Assembly: GCA_024114885.1 (NCBI GenBank)
Contig: CP099419.1
Span: 4,650,001 to 4,714,000, forward strand
Source: Septoria linicola
Taxonomy: Eukaryota; Ascomycota; Dothideomycetes; Mycosphaerellales; Mycosphaerellaceae
Direction of reading: 5' to 3'
DNA length: 64,000 nt
Below the pieces are notes generated by a model, which saw only the letters and a program-made list of their open reading frames with translations, did not search any database and was not told where the DNA came from. Within the stretch, counting starts at the first letter, position 1. Every line of letters begins with the position of its first letter. The position numbers and the translations under genes are program-made. Shown here one piece after another: positions 29,857 through 41,013 of the stretch.

Positions 29857-30818
29857 TCAAGTCGGCGCCTCAACCCTCTGCGAACCACTATACATCTCTG
29901 CCATTGGCCGTTGCTGCACAGCTGTCGCAGACTTTCCAGCATCGAAGGAAGCGTAAGCCGATCGATCGCTGGGGGAGATGTGGGAGTATCCATCTGCGCG
30001 AGCCGGAGTGCTCTCCATTGGTGGAGATGGCACTGCTGCGTAATGGTCGGTAGTAGTTGGTGGTGCTCGAGCGTGCCTGCTCTTGGATAGCAAGAAGGTA
30101 AGTGCGGCCAAAGCGCACAGCAGCGGCACGCCCAAACCAGCTCCAATACCGATGGCCGTCGATTGCTTGACATAGCCATTTAGATTCGCAGTCGTAGTAG
30201 CTGTTACTGTGGCTATACTTTGGGACTGGCTCAGCTCGTGGCTAGTGCATTGGGAAGAAGACGTGTCATTGGTCGTGGCCGCAGTAATCGGCGTGTACTC
30301 TCCATGCTTGAAGATCGCATCAGCACTGCCACAGCAGTCGTTCCCGCTGCAAAACGTTAGTCCTGTGCATAAAGACTGCATATCTCTGGAACATGTCTAC
30401 CTCCCTGCGCCCCCGGCACAGCACCAGTTGTCTCCGCAAGCGTTGATCCATGTGTTGCCATCATTGTGTACTGTCCACAATCAGCTATCAACAGATGCCT
30501 CAGCCACTATTAGCACCCACAATCTTGACATTCGCTTGGACAGCCCGAGTCGCCTGACCAATCTTGCTCGGTGCACATGCCGCGGTAAAAGGAGCCTCCA
30601 GTATCTGACCAGCACATTCCACCAGTGAAGCAAGCATCATTGGAGTCTCCAGCTGTCAAACAGCAAGTCTTGGACCCAGGACATGCTTGCCATGTTTTCT
30701 TGCTGTTTTCGAACACTCCGCCCCCAACTTGCGACCCGTTCGAGTCGTAGCAGATCTGGGCATTTGCTACAGTGATGAGAGTTGGCAAGAGGACGGCGAG
30801 AGCCCTGGCAGAGATCAT
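29857..30818 (-). CDS. Secreted Cys-rich, single-pass membrane protein
   Basis: Three exons (30521-30818, 30401-30470, 29857-30346) give about 285 residues. The signal peptide is MISARALAVLLPTLITVANA. The ectodomain (21-~170) has about 17 cysteines, with CPGSKTCCLTAGDSNDACF, CWSDTGGSFYRGMC and NDCCGSADAIF, then a Ser/Thr-rich stalk. The membrane helix is IGIGAGLGVPLLCALAALTFLL, followed by a basic stop-transfer KSRHAR and a Pro/Ser-rich cytosolic tail. This layout is common among uncharacterised fungal cell-surface proteins. The first donor (GTGGGT at 30520) is chosen only because it keeps the frame, so the join between exons 1 and 2 is less certain; the second intron (54 bp) is firm. It lies 273 bp upstream-side of the broken F-box-like gene on the same strand. 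Confidence 0.75.
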
Positions 30819-32138
30819 CGTGCAAGTTAGAAACCTACGTGGAGGAAACGAATGCTGCAGGTACAGAATGGACTGACGAAGCTTGAGATCGTGCCATCCA
30901 TATTATTATGCGGGCTTTCAGTGAAAGGATCCGCATCCTCGCTGCTTTTCAACATCGCCGCAATTTCGAATGCATCAAAGCGGAGCTGAGATGTTATGAT
31001 AAGGTTGTCCAACATGTAGCTCTTGTAACTGGCCTATGAGAAAGATTGCCAAGGCAATCCGTCACACAACCAGGCTGGGATTGTGGGAGACATCCTGAGT
31101 TTGGCCGAAGCTCTTCTCGCCGTGCATGATCCTTCGTGACTGGTTGGATACAGCATATCTGGGAATGAGGCGAGGTAGTCGCGGATGCCAAATGTCATCT
31201 GTTGGTATGGCACATCATTGGGGACCTAGTCGCTGACATTGTCAATCGGGGGTGGCTGAGGTGGAGGACTGCAACGATGTTCGGGAACATAATATCGCTT
31301 GAAGTGATTGAAGACGGCGTCGAGAATACTCTGAAGAATTGAGCGGTGCTCAGTCAATGTTGTCCTATGCACATATTCTGGTGTGCGTTGAACATCATGC
31401 TGTCAAGCCGAGTGTTCGAGTGGACGATCAGATTGATAATGTCCTTCTGAACGACTGCAAGGTTCGTTGCGAGTACGATGGACGCGATCTATGCGATGTG
31501 CAGCTCCAGCAACGCGCAAGAGGCGAGACTTGTTTACCCCAAAGCTACGCTTCTGCTGTCACAGTGAGCGGTGTTTCCGGTGAGATGCTGGTGAAAGGGT
31601 TGCGTGGTATCCGTACTGCACTTGCATGTTGTAAAGCTGAGCAAGTGATCCTGATAGGTCGTGTCGGTCGAAACCACGCGAGAGAGGATTCGGAGTCCGG
31701 ATGTCTTGCGGCCGAATAATGCGAGCAATAGTTCTACCGGGGTGAGGCTAAAGCACACCACGGAGGAACGATAAGCACGAGCATCCGATGACTGCACACT
31801 TTTTTCTGCAGAGTAGTCAGAATCGTATGACAGTGAACAAGCCCTTTGTAGTCCTTCTTCTCGAGACATGGTCATGGTCATCAAGATCAGAGACGGTGAA
31901 GAAGAAGAGATAGAAAAACAACCAGAAACGCGAGCAATCCACGCTTCAAAGTTACGTCAACTGGACCCCTGGAAGTTGATTCAGCAATTCGGTTTACTTG
32001 AGGGCATCTCGTTTGGGCGACTGGGGCAGATTCGTGCAGTCCAGTCGCTACCACTGTTTAGACATTGGGTGTTCTGGCAGCACAGTGAGAAAGAGGCAGA
32101 AGCCATCGACATCACACGAGCAATTGCGATTGCCCGCC
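30819..32138. other. 1.3-kb intergenic region, divergent promoters
   Basis: It lies between the divergent Cys-rich gene and the Sec14-like gene. A 126-codon frame at 31339-31719 starts from TTG and is not convincing. I see no RNA gene or repeat. Confidence 0.45.
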
Positions 32139-33374
32139 ATGGCTGAAGTTGCAGGTACTGGAGTGGCGCAGAACGGGAATGTGTTGCAGGAAAAGGGCTT
32201 TGTCGAGCAGAATGGTACCGCGACGCCAGCAGATCCCTCACGAGCAGCTTCCGTGCGATCCGCCGAGTCGTTCAACTCTGTAGCATCGGGAACAACGCCC
32301 GCGAGCAGTGCTGTTGTGGTGGGAGAAGAGTGGAAGGCGCCTACAGATGGCCCAGTCAAGACGCCCATTCCTCGACCCGCTGCAGGCACTACGCCTTCGC
32401 CCCAAGCAGCTCTCACGCCTGAACAAGAGACCAAATATGCCACAGTGCTGGCTCAAGTGTCTCAATGGACCACCGTGCCCGCCTCGACTGCCAAGAACGC
32501 CGCGCAGGCGCCCATCGAGGACCGAGAACGCATGTTCTTGACACGAGAGTGCATCCTCCGCTATCTTCGAGCCACAAAATGGGTCACAGCAGACGCTTTG
32601 AAGAGGTTGCAAGGCACACTTAGCTGGAGACGAGAGTATGGCGCAGACACTTTCACACACGACTACATCAGTCCGGAGAACGAAACGGGCAAGCAGGTCC
32701 AACTCGGCTTCGACAAAGACCAGCGGCCATGTCTCTACCTCAGCCCTGCCCGACAAAACACCAAAATGTCAGATCGACAAATTCATCATCTCTGCTACAT
32801 GCTCGACCGCACTATCGAGATGATGCCTGCAGGCCAGGAGAGCAACTGTCTCATCGTCAACTTCAAAGGCGCAAAGAGCGGCGCAGTTCCCAGCTTAGGC
32901 CAAGCACAAGCAGTGCTGAACATCCTTCAAACCCACAACCCAGAACGTCTCGGCCGCGCACTAATCACAGACACCCCTTGGTACGTCAACGCCTTCTTCA
33001 AGCTCATCTCCTCCTTCATCGACCCCGTCACGCGAGAAAAGATGAAATTCAACGAGGACATGAAAAACTACATTCCCAAAGAACAATTATGGGACGTCTT
33101 TGGCGGAGACATCACATTCGATTACGACCACTCCGTATACTGGCCTGCTTTCGAAGCAGAATTCACAGAAAGGCGAGAAGCGTACAGAAAACGATGGGAG
33201 AGTGGCGGGAAGCAGATTGGAGAGTATGAGACGTATCTTCGAGGCGGCAATCATCCTTCGCTGCAGCAGACGTTGCAAGCGACAAAGGAGAATGAGAAGC
33301 CGGCGGCGGTCGCACATGCGGAAGCCGCGGACGCTGATGTGGCGGCGGCGGGTGTGGCGAAGCTTACTGTTTAG
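32139..33374 (+). CDS. Sec14-like phospholipid-transfer protein (CRAL-TRIO)
   Basis: A single exon of 411 residues from the ATG at 32139 (context CCGCCATGGCT). Residues 1-~115 are low-complexity (Ala, Thr, Pro). Then comes the CRAL-TRIO N-terminal helix bundle (FLTRECILRYLRATKWVTADALKRLQGTLSWRREY) and the lipid-binding domain, with DKDQRPCLYLSPARQN, NCLIVNFKGAKSG, HNPERLGRALITDTPWYVNAFFKLISSFIDPVTREKMKF and LWDVFGGDITFDYDHSVYW, where LWDVFGGD is the usual end motif. Sec14 relatives exchange phosphatidylinositol and phosphatidylcholine, feeding PI4P synthesis; fungal Pdr16-type members affect azole tolerance. An earlier in-frame start exists at 31998 but has no family support. Ala-rich C-terminus. 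Confidence 0.92.
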   Translation: MAEVAGTGVAQNGNVLQEKGFVEQNGTATPADPSRAASVRSAESFNSVASGTTPASSAVVVGEEWKAPTDGPVKTPIPRPAAGTTPSPQAALTPEQETKYATVLAQVSQWTTVPASTAKNAAQAPIEDRERMFLTRECILRYLRATKWVTADALKRLQGTLSWRREYGADTFTHDYISPENETGKQVQLGFDKDQRPCLYLSPARQNTKMSDRQIHHLCYMLDRTIEMMPAGQESNCLIVNFKGAKSGAVPSLGQAQAVLNILQTHNPERLGRALITDTPWYVNAFFKLISSFIDPVTREKMKFNEDMKNYIPKEQLWDVFGGDITFDYDHSVYWPAFEAEFTERREAYRKRWESGGKQIGEYETYLRGGNHPSLQQTLQATKENEKPAAVAHAEAADADVAAAGVAKLTV

Positions 33375-33917
33375 ACCAGCAGGGAGGATAGATGAGATTG
33401 AGTCGTGGTGCACTGGCGCGGAGCAGGAGCATGTTGACCATATCACTGGAGGCAGCAGGAACATGGTTGGCGACGCATAGAAGAGGGCAGCATACGCGCG
33501 GAGTCTTGGAAATCCAGTACCAGGCCCGAGCCAACATTGCATACATCTATATATATACATACAATGAACAGATTCGCAAGAAAGAGCAGTTGCGAACAGG
33601 AACATGCAACTCTCAAACTCGGATCTTTTCATTTTTGTGTGATGATGACGACCTTCCACCGCCGCGTCGCGCATTGGCGTGCAAAAGGACCCGAGAATGC
33701 GATGATGTAGAATTACAGGTACGCGAGAAAACGCTATATGCAATATATATGCCGTACAGAAACATAAAATGTACGGCTCCCTTGGCAAAGACAAGAAACA
33801 AGAGCATCTCATGCTCTGGCTTCCTCGCAAAAAACGCCTCGCTGTACAATCTCAACAGCTCAACTCCCCTTCATCTCCATGCTCCCGTCACCCCTGCACC
33901 TCTACTACTACCACCCC
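33375..33917. other. Convergent intergenic region, no gene seen
   Basis: 543 bp between two convergent stops (Sec14-like and SR-rich protein). A TATATA-rich patch lies near 33550. It probably holds both polyadenylation signals. Confidence 0.45.
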
Positions 33918-34735
33918 TCAAGCCTTAACAGGCAACCCCACAGGCACATTCGCCGACTGCAAAATCTGCTTCAGCGGATCATCATGATACTCAATCTGCT
34001 TCCTCCTCGGTAGTCCTCCACTTCCTCTACTGCCCCTCTCGCTACTCCCTCGTCTTCTCTCCTTCTCTTGAGCTTGTGCCTGTCCACCGCCAGCAGGTCC
34101 ACAATACCTTCCGTGGTGGTCTTGATGGCCACTGGCCACGGCAGTGTTGACTACTGCGTTGGCACTTCTTTCCACGGCTTTGGTAGAGCGCTCTACAGCG
34201 CGAGCGGAGCGGAGTGAGGCGTCTGCTGCGCGTTCCGCCGCGTCGGCACTGCGATGGGAGGCGTCTGCGCTGCGGTTGGAGCCTTTGGCGGAGGATTTGG
34301 ATGCGTTGGCGGATTTCCAGGTGGGTACTACGGCGATGATTGTGGCGGCGGAGGCGAGGGTTGCCCAGAGTGTTTTCTTCTTGAACCAGGGTTTGTCTTC
34401 GGGGAGTGGCATGAGGACATCTTCTTGGACTCCGGAGTCTCGTCTGTAGCGGGGAGACGGCGAGCGAGAGTATGATGAATAGCGTCTTCTTCGCCTCCGC
34501 GACCGATTCCGTGATCTTCGAGGCGATGGAGAGCGTGAAGACATTGAGGATTCGGACGGGACCCTAGTGACGATCATGAGTACGTACAGCGCGTGGGAAG
34601 CGGGAAGGTAAGGACTCACCTGGACAGCTGGTCTCGGCTGGAGTAGGCACTGTCGTAGCTGCGACGGCTGTGAACCGGTGGCCGGTCTCTCACGAACGAA
34701 TCTCGTGGGTCTCGTCCTCTATCGGGCATGGTCAT
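33918..34735 (-). CDS. SR-rich single-pass membrane protein with eight tandem heptads
   Basis: Two exons (34620-34735, 33918-34563; 56-bp intron GTGAGT...TAG) encode 253 residues. I do not recognise the family. Residues 40-80 are Arg/Ser-rich (SPSPRRSRNRSRRRRRRYSS), like SR proteins. Residues ~103-121 (TLWATLASAATIIAVVPTW) are one hydrophobic segment. Residues 122-177 are eight exact seven-residue units of the form R-S-A-D-A-x-x, from KSANASK to RSANAVV. A basic tail with RRRGSSERGSRGSGG follows. The heptads are small-residue-rich with a periodic Arg, so they could form an unusual helical rod. A cytosolic SR-rich head next to a membrane anchor is odd; it could be an organelle or ER surface protein. 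No function is claimed. Confidence 0.75.
34149..34316 (-). repeat. Eight tandem 21-bp units (heptad coding repeats)
   Basis: 168 bp encode eight consecutive seven-residue units (residues 122-177 of the gene above). The units RSADASH, RSADAAE, RAADASL, RSARAVE and RSTKAVE show the pattern best; the first two are more diverged. At DNA level the units are only partly alike, so the array is old or under protein-level selection. Confidence 0.85.
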
Positions 34736-36132
34736 AGATTGTCGAGCACTTGTTGATGCATCAGTCGTGACAGGTCGTCGAAGGAAGAGATGAGGTCAAA
34801 CGGCAGCCACGACTCGCGGGAGCGAGCGAATACTTGTTATAAGGTTGTGGGTGCGATAAGTGGGTGGGGGCACTTTAGCAATTCGCACAACCGCCAGCCT
34901 CGAAGGCCACGACTTCATCCATAGTAAGCTGTTGGTGGACAGTCGGAACCTGACATCATGTCGTGGGGTCTGCTTGGGGAGAGTAGAGATTTGGGTGCCA
35001 TTTTGGGCGGAAACGCTCGAATTCCACGTTTCTGGGCCATGGTGGCTGTGAATACACTTTTGCAGAACACGTCCGGCCAGACGCGCGCAGGGGTGCACGT
35101 GGACGTCGAGTGAAAGCTGCGTCGATGTTCCATCTATCGGTGATGGGATGGCTGGAAAGTGAGGTTGGCTTTAGCTGAAGTAGATGGGTTACCCCAGCTC
35201 ATATGTATCGGAAGCCCAGACATGATGGCTGATCCCTGCATGAACAGCTTTGCGATTGCCCAATATAAGAAGGACACATATTCCTGTTCCGTTCGATGCA
35301 CAGATGCGTCCCGAGGGCCATGATCTGACATGTAACGGTTTCTGAAGATCGGATCACGTCTTATCAGTTGCGCTTTGTGTCAGTTGAGGCCCGACCTTTC
35401 GTACCTCCGGCACTGCTGGAAATGAAGGTCTTGCTTCAAGATCACCGAGCGCTGCAGTAGACACTGATTGCTGAGCAGACTGCTGGGCAGAAGAGGTGAC
35501 AGGCGATGCAATAGACATCCTTGGCAACATCCAGAGTTCGTCATCACTGAGATTGTGAAGACTCGCCGAAAAAGCAATGCAGGCAAGGAACAGGTATAGA
35601 TCTTGCGCCGTTCGCGGCAGTCGCCCGCAGCCGGATGTCCTGCTTATGCTTTCCCCATATCAGTCAATGGTAGCTCGACACGTATGTGTGAGAGACAGAC
35701 ATTATGTGTTCCTCGGCAGTCATGAGGCTGCCGGCTCCCATCACGTCGTCACGACGCTGACAGATGTGCATATCGATCCTTCAGCGTCGGAGGTGCTCGA
35801 CCTGATTTCCATTGCCCGCTATTGGCTGGTATATGCTCGCGACAATTGTGTACTGCTCGTGAGGGCGTGTATGCTCCGTGTACTTTTGATTGATGACCTG
35901 CTCGGCTTGGTCAATAGTTCGAAGGTTGCGCCTGTCGATGTTATCAGTAGACACTGCCTCGTGCTCCATTTGATCGAGATCTAGCAAGAAGGACTTTGCG
36001 TCCATATGTTCATTGGCCGATGATCAGCACATTTACCACTTGTTACCACTTACCTGAGAGATTACCAGAGAGAGTGATTTGCCAAACATCATACATTCTC
36101 GCCTACTTTGGGGTCGCCACGACGCGTGCATT
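34736..36132. other. 1.4-kb intergenic region; one weak ORF candidate
   Basis: Mostly nothing recognisable. A minus-strand frame of 74 codons (35781-36005, starting MDAKSFLLDLDQMEHEAVST) has codon use similar to real genes and could be a small gene or an exon, but it has no known relative. Its role is open. Confidence 0.4.
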
Positions 36133-36747
36133 TCATAAAGACTGCCCAGCTGCTGCCTTGGCTCCTTCCCATCTCTTCAGAGTGTCTAGATCAGTGTTCA
36201 AGTCAAAATCGCCATTCTTCCAATCTGCCAGATCATCTTGATTCCGCGAACCACCACGAAACAGAAATGTGTACCCTTCGAGTCCATCGTCCACTGCTTC
36301 GCTGCGACCATCGAGGAAGATCTTGCATCGCTTTGGGAGACTGCGTGCTCTCTTTGCGTAGCTCAACAGCCTCTCAGCATCCTCAGTGCTGCGCACGAAG
36401 AATGCATCTCCTCTCACTGTGCTCTCTGGCATGCTCCACAACATGACCGGATACATTGACCATCTCTTGAGCACAAAACCATTCACGATTGCAGGTTTGA
36501 GGACAGGCTCTTCTGCCAGCTGGAGGACTTCGCGAAGAGTATTGGCACCTCGCAGCGGACCAAAGAAGAAGTATGTGCCTACAGCAGGCCACTGACTACT
36601 ATTGTCAGCCTAATCGTTGGCCGTGGTGGCTCCATACTTCGACTCTGATAGAGTCTCAAGCTTCGAGCGCGCTGTCGTGGTTGGCGGCGGAGCCTGAGTA
36701 CTCGAGGAGGCCACTTGGTGGGACTGCCCACTGGACCAACTAGACAT
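36133..36747 (-). CDS. AIG2-like (gamma-glutamylcyclotransferase fold) protein
   Basis: Two exons, 36638-36747 and 36133 to about 36595/36598, give 190-191 residues. The short intron (39-42 bp) is inferred: the frame is open on both sides of a TAG, with GTATGG as donor, GCTGAC as branch and two possible acceptors three bases apart. The domain begins VGTYFFFGPLRGANTLREVLQ (the Y-x-Y-G-x-L loop of the fold, here F-F-G-P-L), then EEPVLKPAIVNGFVLKRWSMYPVML and the ST-E-D-A-E-R-L-L-S-Y helix. GGCT-fold enzymes act on gamma-glutamyl amines; AIG2-like members in fungi are mostly uncharacterised. Residues 1-40 are Ser/Thr/Pro-rich. Confidence 0.78.
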
Positions 36748-37293
36748 GGTCACCAGAGCTTTTACGGCCAATACTTCAGCACGAATTCATCATCGGCAAG
36801 CGTAAGATGTCTGCACGTCTTGATATCGCATGTCCGGCACGCGTGGCAGTCGTGGTTCGCACGCGAAGCGAGTTCACTCTCCGAGCTCAAGCCAACAGCC
36901 TTCTTCCCCTCACGCACGTGTGCTTGTCCTCGATCTTCCTCCAGCCTCCGTTCCCTCAACAACAACGCCGATGGCGCGCAAAACAATGACTTCCGATGCA
37001 TCTCGCATGCGGCTAAAAGTGCGAGACTTGCTAAGCCGCCCAAGCTCTGTCGAAGCATGCCAAATACATTGCTTGTGATTGGTGTCGTTCCTTGCTCCCG
37101 CGTGTAGAGCTTCACTGCCATTGACCTCATCTCGGTCAGGCACGAGCGGAGCTACGATGGCCTTTGAGTCTGCTGGCCGGCGAAGCTTGCCAGAGAGGGC
37201 AGGTAGATATTTGCATAAGATGTAGTCGAAAGTCCTTCGAGGACAAAGGTAAGCGACTTCACACCATTCTGCAAGCACAAGAGAGATTCCAAG
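36748..37293. promoter_or_regulatory. Divergent promoter region (AIG2-like / PhoD)
   Basis: 546 bp between divergent start codons. A palindrome CACGTG at 36915-36920, in the context GCACGTGTG, lies about 375 bp before the PhoD ATG. CACGTG is the core site of the phosphate regulators Pho4 and NUC-1, which would suit a secreted phosphatase gene. The hexamer also occurs elsewhere in the window, so chance is possible. Confidence 0.35.
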
Positions 37294-39284
37294 ATGAAGC
37301 TTTCGGTCGCGTCTGCGCTCGCGTGCTCTCTTCTCGTAGAAGCGAGCTGGAAAAGAAACGTGAACTATCGCTCTCCCTCAGAAAATCACCCAGGTCTAGG
37401 AATATCTTTGCACAAGGTCAACAAGCGAAATACGTGAGTTCCCAGATACTCTGAGGTACAGATCCAATGCTGAGAATTTGTTGCAGTCCACAAAAGGCAT
37501 TCGAGGCGTCCCAGCTGAACTTCACACACGGCGTAGCTTCTGGTGACCCGTACCCAGACTCAGTGATTCTCTGGACGCGTCTTGCACCAACAGTGGCCTC
37601 GAACGACACTGCGAGCAACTCCACTGTCAGCGGCTTTGTTCCACTTTACAACCATGGTCCCAAGCAAGTGTCCACAGCTCCAGTTTGCGCGGAGTGGAAG
37701 GTCTCCAAGACGGCAGACTTCAAGCACGTTGAAAGCAGCGGAACAGCATACACATCCAGTGACATCGATTACACGCTGAAGGTTGAAGCGGGCAACTTGA
37801 CTGCCTGGACGAGGTACTACTACCAGTTCAATGTTTGTGGAAGCAACAACACCAGCCCTCTTGGCCGCACGAAGACCACACCACACCCGAACGACTACGT
37901 CGAGAATGTAGGCCTAGCAGTCTACTCATGCAGCAACTTCCCATTCGGCTTCTTCAACGCCTACGGTAATCCAGCTCGCAAGGACAGCGTAGACTTTGTG
38001 CTTCACCTGGGAGACTACATCTACGAGTACGCTGGCGACGGAGACTACGGCTATGGCCAGTCTATCGGCCGCATCCCAACCCCAGCCAAGATTATCTACA
38101 CGTTAGAGGACTACCGCGAGAGACATGCTACTTACCGTACTGACCAGGACCTGCTGCTGTCCCATCAGACTTACCCTTGGATCCCGGTTTGGGATGATCA
38201 TGAGGTTTCCGACAACACGTACCGTGACGGTGCGTCCGAGTTGAACAACACCGAGGCCTCGTTCGTCATGGACGGGGGCGTGTCTGTTGACCAGCGTAAG
38301 ATGAACGCTGTTAGAGCCTACTTCGAATGGATGCCAATTCGTCAGGTCGAGATGGACGACAACCTCCGCATCTGGCGTAACTTCCAGATCGGCTCACTCT
38401 TCGACTTGATCATGCTTGATACTCGTCAGTACGACCGATCTATCACTGATCTGTACTGGAACACGTAAGTTGTCTCCTGTACCTCCGCTTGATCGTGAAT
38501 GCAGCTGACTCTGTCATATAGCGACTACATCCACACCATCTCGAACGATGCCGGCCGCACTATGATGGGATCTCGCCAGGAGAACTGGTTCTACAACTCT
38601 CTCGGCGACTCAGCAAACCGAGGCGCCAGGTGGAGAATCATTGGCTCGCAGACCGTCTTCTCTCGTATCAACGAGTCGGTCTCGTACGGCAACGTCAACC
38701 CGCTCGACTACGATGCTTGGGATGGCTACCAGGCCAACAGGAATAGGACATTGAATTTCTTGACGAAGAACAACATTGGCAACAACATTGTCATCAGCGG
38801 TGACAGTCACGCCTCCTGGGTCTCAGACCTTGTCTGGCTTGGCCACGCCAATTACTCCGCCGACACTGGTGCTGGCGGCCTTGGTGTTGAGTTTGCTGGT
38901 TCCGCCGTCTCATCGCCTTGTCCATATGGTCAGAACATCACGCAGAAGTCGGCCAACAACTACTCGGATGCCCTCGAGGCTGCCAATGCCGAGCTGCACT
39001 GGAACGACCTGTACTACCGAGGATATTTCGAGCTGCATCTCAACTACGATGAGGTCAACGCCAGCTTCTTCGGCCTGCCGACTATCGTCACACGCAATCC
39101 TCTCGAGATCAGCTTGGCCAACTTCACTGTCAAGAGTGGTGCGAATGCGTTGCAGCGACCAATTGCTGGCGGTGTGGCTGAGAGTGGAAGCTTGAAGGGT
39201 GGTCGTATCTCGCAGACGAATATTACGAACAACACTGAGACTGGTCAATATACCATTAGCATGTTCAATCAGGAGGACATCTAG
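37294..39284 (+). CDS. phoD: Secreted PhoD-type alkaline phosphatase
   Basis: Three exons (37294-37433, 37487-38464, 38522-39284) encode 626 residues, all junctions phase 2. The signal peptide is MKLSVASALACSLLVEA, with a KR at the end of the propeptide. The N-terminal PhoD_N beta-sandwich has NFTHGVASGDPYPDSVILWTR. The catalytic metallophosphatase core has VYSCSNFPFGFFNAY, FVLHLGDYIYEYA, PVWDDHEVSDN, MLDTRQYDR and VISGDSHASWVSDL, whose Asp, His and Asn residues bind Ca/Fe. More than ten N-x-S/T sequons fit secretion. It releases phosphate from mono- and diesters outside the cell, usually under phosphate limitation. Confidence 0.94.
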
Positions 39285-39632
39285 GCCACAACACCATGAA
39301 TTACGCACGAGTGTAGATAGACAGAACGACAGATAACGAATATGCATACCATGCTGGCTGCCCAGTTTTGGAGCACGCGATGACATGGGCCAAGAATCCC
39401 GTGAATTGTTTCAGGACGCGACTTCCAACACTGCCTTCTCCAATGCATCGATAGCATCGCTTAGCAGGCGCCATCGGTAGACACAAAATGCCGTTGCTAT
39501 CATGTTGGTCGCGTTGCAAAATCGTGCTGCTTCTATCTTCCGATAGCATACCTTGACCTTAAAAAGCATACTGGCGCTGGTCGCCAGTCTGTTAAACACT
39601 CCCTCAGAGGCAACTACGATCTAGATTTCACT
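39285..39632. other. Intergenic region, no gene seen
   Basis: 348 bp between the PhoD stop and the thaumatin-like start, same strand. No coding signal is visible. Confidence 0.4.
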
Positions 39633-40607
39633 ATGCACTACCTCATCTGTACCCTCATTGGCGTGGCCGTCGCAACCTCACATCACAGAAACAACCATCT
39701 TGAGCCTCGCCAAGACACTGGAGGGATCAAGATCACGATCAACAATAAATGTCCCGACACCATCTGGCCAGGCATCGCCGAAAACGATGGTAGATCCAAC
39801 GATGGTTTCGAGCTGGCTGGTGGAGACTCCAAGACCATAACTGTCGCATCAGACTGGAAAGGTCGGATATGGGGCAGGACAAATTGCACTTTCCCAGATG
39901 GCGAAGGCTTGCCTGGAAAGTGCACCACCGGCGAATGTGGTGCTTTGAAGTGCCGTCAAGCAGGCAATCCTCCCGCGACCCTGGCAGAATTCGAGATGTC
40001 TGGTGCCGGCGATCAAGCATACTATGACCTCAGCTTGGTAGACGGCTACAATTTACCTGTGGCGATCGTGGTAGAGCCAAATAACGTCTCAGCTCTGGCA
40101 AACGTCAAGCTCAGCCAGAAAAATCCTTCTTGTGTAGGCAGTGTCGATGGCTTCGCAGCAGCCAACTTCAATCCCTACAGCGATGGTCAGCAATTCTTAG
40201 GTACCTCCGACAGCGACAAGCTACCCTTCGAGATGAAAACCACTCTACAAAGCATGAGCACTTGGTGTCCTTTCGACCTTCTGACGTCTCCGCCTACGGT
40301 CCCAGGCAACGGCGTCTACCCATATCCAGATGGAAACGTCAAACGTCCACCGTTTAGTCCGTGCATCTCAGCTTGCAACAAGTACAACAAAGCTAAGTAC
40401 TGCTGTACTGGACGCTACGATCGCGGACATTGCAATCCGAACTATTACTCTAAGGCAGCGAAAGCTGTCTGCCCAGATGCTTACTCATACCCGCATGACG
40501 ACACGGACAGTATGTTTGGTGTGCCGAGAGGCGGGAATTGGGAGGTTGTGTTTTGTCCTGGCGGGAGGAGTACGAACATCATAGCGGGGACGGGTGGGAA
40601 GGATTGA
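39633..40607 (+). CDS. Secreted thaumatin-like protein
   Basis: A single exon of 324 residues. The signal peptide is MHYLICTLIGVAVA, with a dibasic-poor propeptide ending near EPRQ. The fold is recognised from ITINNKCPDTIWPGI at the start, DSKTITVASDWKGRIWGRTNC, the GKCTTGECGALKCRQAG block, TLAEFEMSGAGDQAYYDLSLVDGYNLPV (the family signature, with the acidic-cleft Asp residues) and the C-terminal YCCTGRYDRGHCNPNYYSKAAKAVCPDAYSYPHDD. About 12 cysteines suit the disulfide set. Fungal thaumatin-like proteins bind or cut beta-glucan in cell walls; whether this one is an enzyme is not visible. Confidence 0.93.
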   Translation: MHYLICTLIGVAVATSHHRNNHLEPRQDTGGIKITINNKCPDTIWPGIAENDGRSNDGFELAGGDSKTITVASDWKGRIWGRTNCTFPDGEGLPGKCTTGECGALKCRQAGNPPATLAEFEMSGAGDQAYYDLSLVDGYNLPVAIVVEPNNVSALANVKLSQKNPSCVGSVDGFAAANFNPYSDGQQFLGTSDSDKLPFEMKTTLQSMSTWCPFDLLTSPPTVPGNGVYPYPDGNVKRPPFSPCISACNKYNKAKYCCTGRYDRGHCNPNYYSKAAKAVCPDAYSYPHDDTDSMFGVPRGGNWEVVFCPGGRSTNIIAGTGGKD

Positions 40608-41013
40608 AGAGATTAAAGTGAGAGGTGGTTGTTTGATGAGTTGAGATACTCTATTGAATTGCAATGCGCAGCTTGTTTCCGCAGCCACTGCTGAATATAC
40701 AGCTTGTCAGCTTGTGGCTACCCGCCTGCCTTTGCGGCCATGTGCGTACAGCTATAGTCCTTGTCATCTTGAGCAAGATGAGCACAACCCAGTTTTGAGC
40801 CTATCCAAGCATCAAGTCATACGAACCACCGCCTGTTCACGACTCTTACCCCAGATCGCACTGCCTGTATCGCATTCGAAAGGAACGGACAAGCCACTAG
40901 CGCGATAATGGGAACTGTACCAAATATCGTTCAACACCCTGCCTTGTCGAATGCGCGCGGGACAGAACTGCCTGCCCAGCGGGACGGACTGTTGATAGCA
41001 GCTGTTAGCTCGC
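40608..41013. other. Convergent intergenic region, no gene seen
   Basis: 406 bp between the thaumatin-like stop and the stop of the first 2EXR-like gene. Nothing recognisable. Confidence 0.4.

Noticed and set aside
31339..31719. 126-codon frame
   Set aside because: It starts from TTG, not ATG, and resembles no family.
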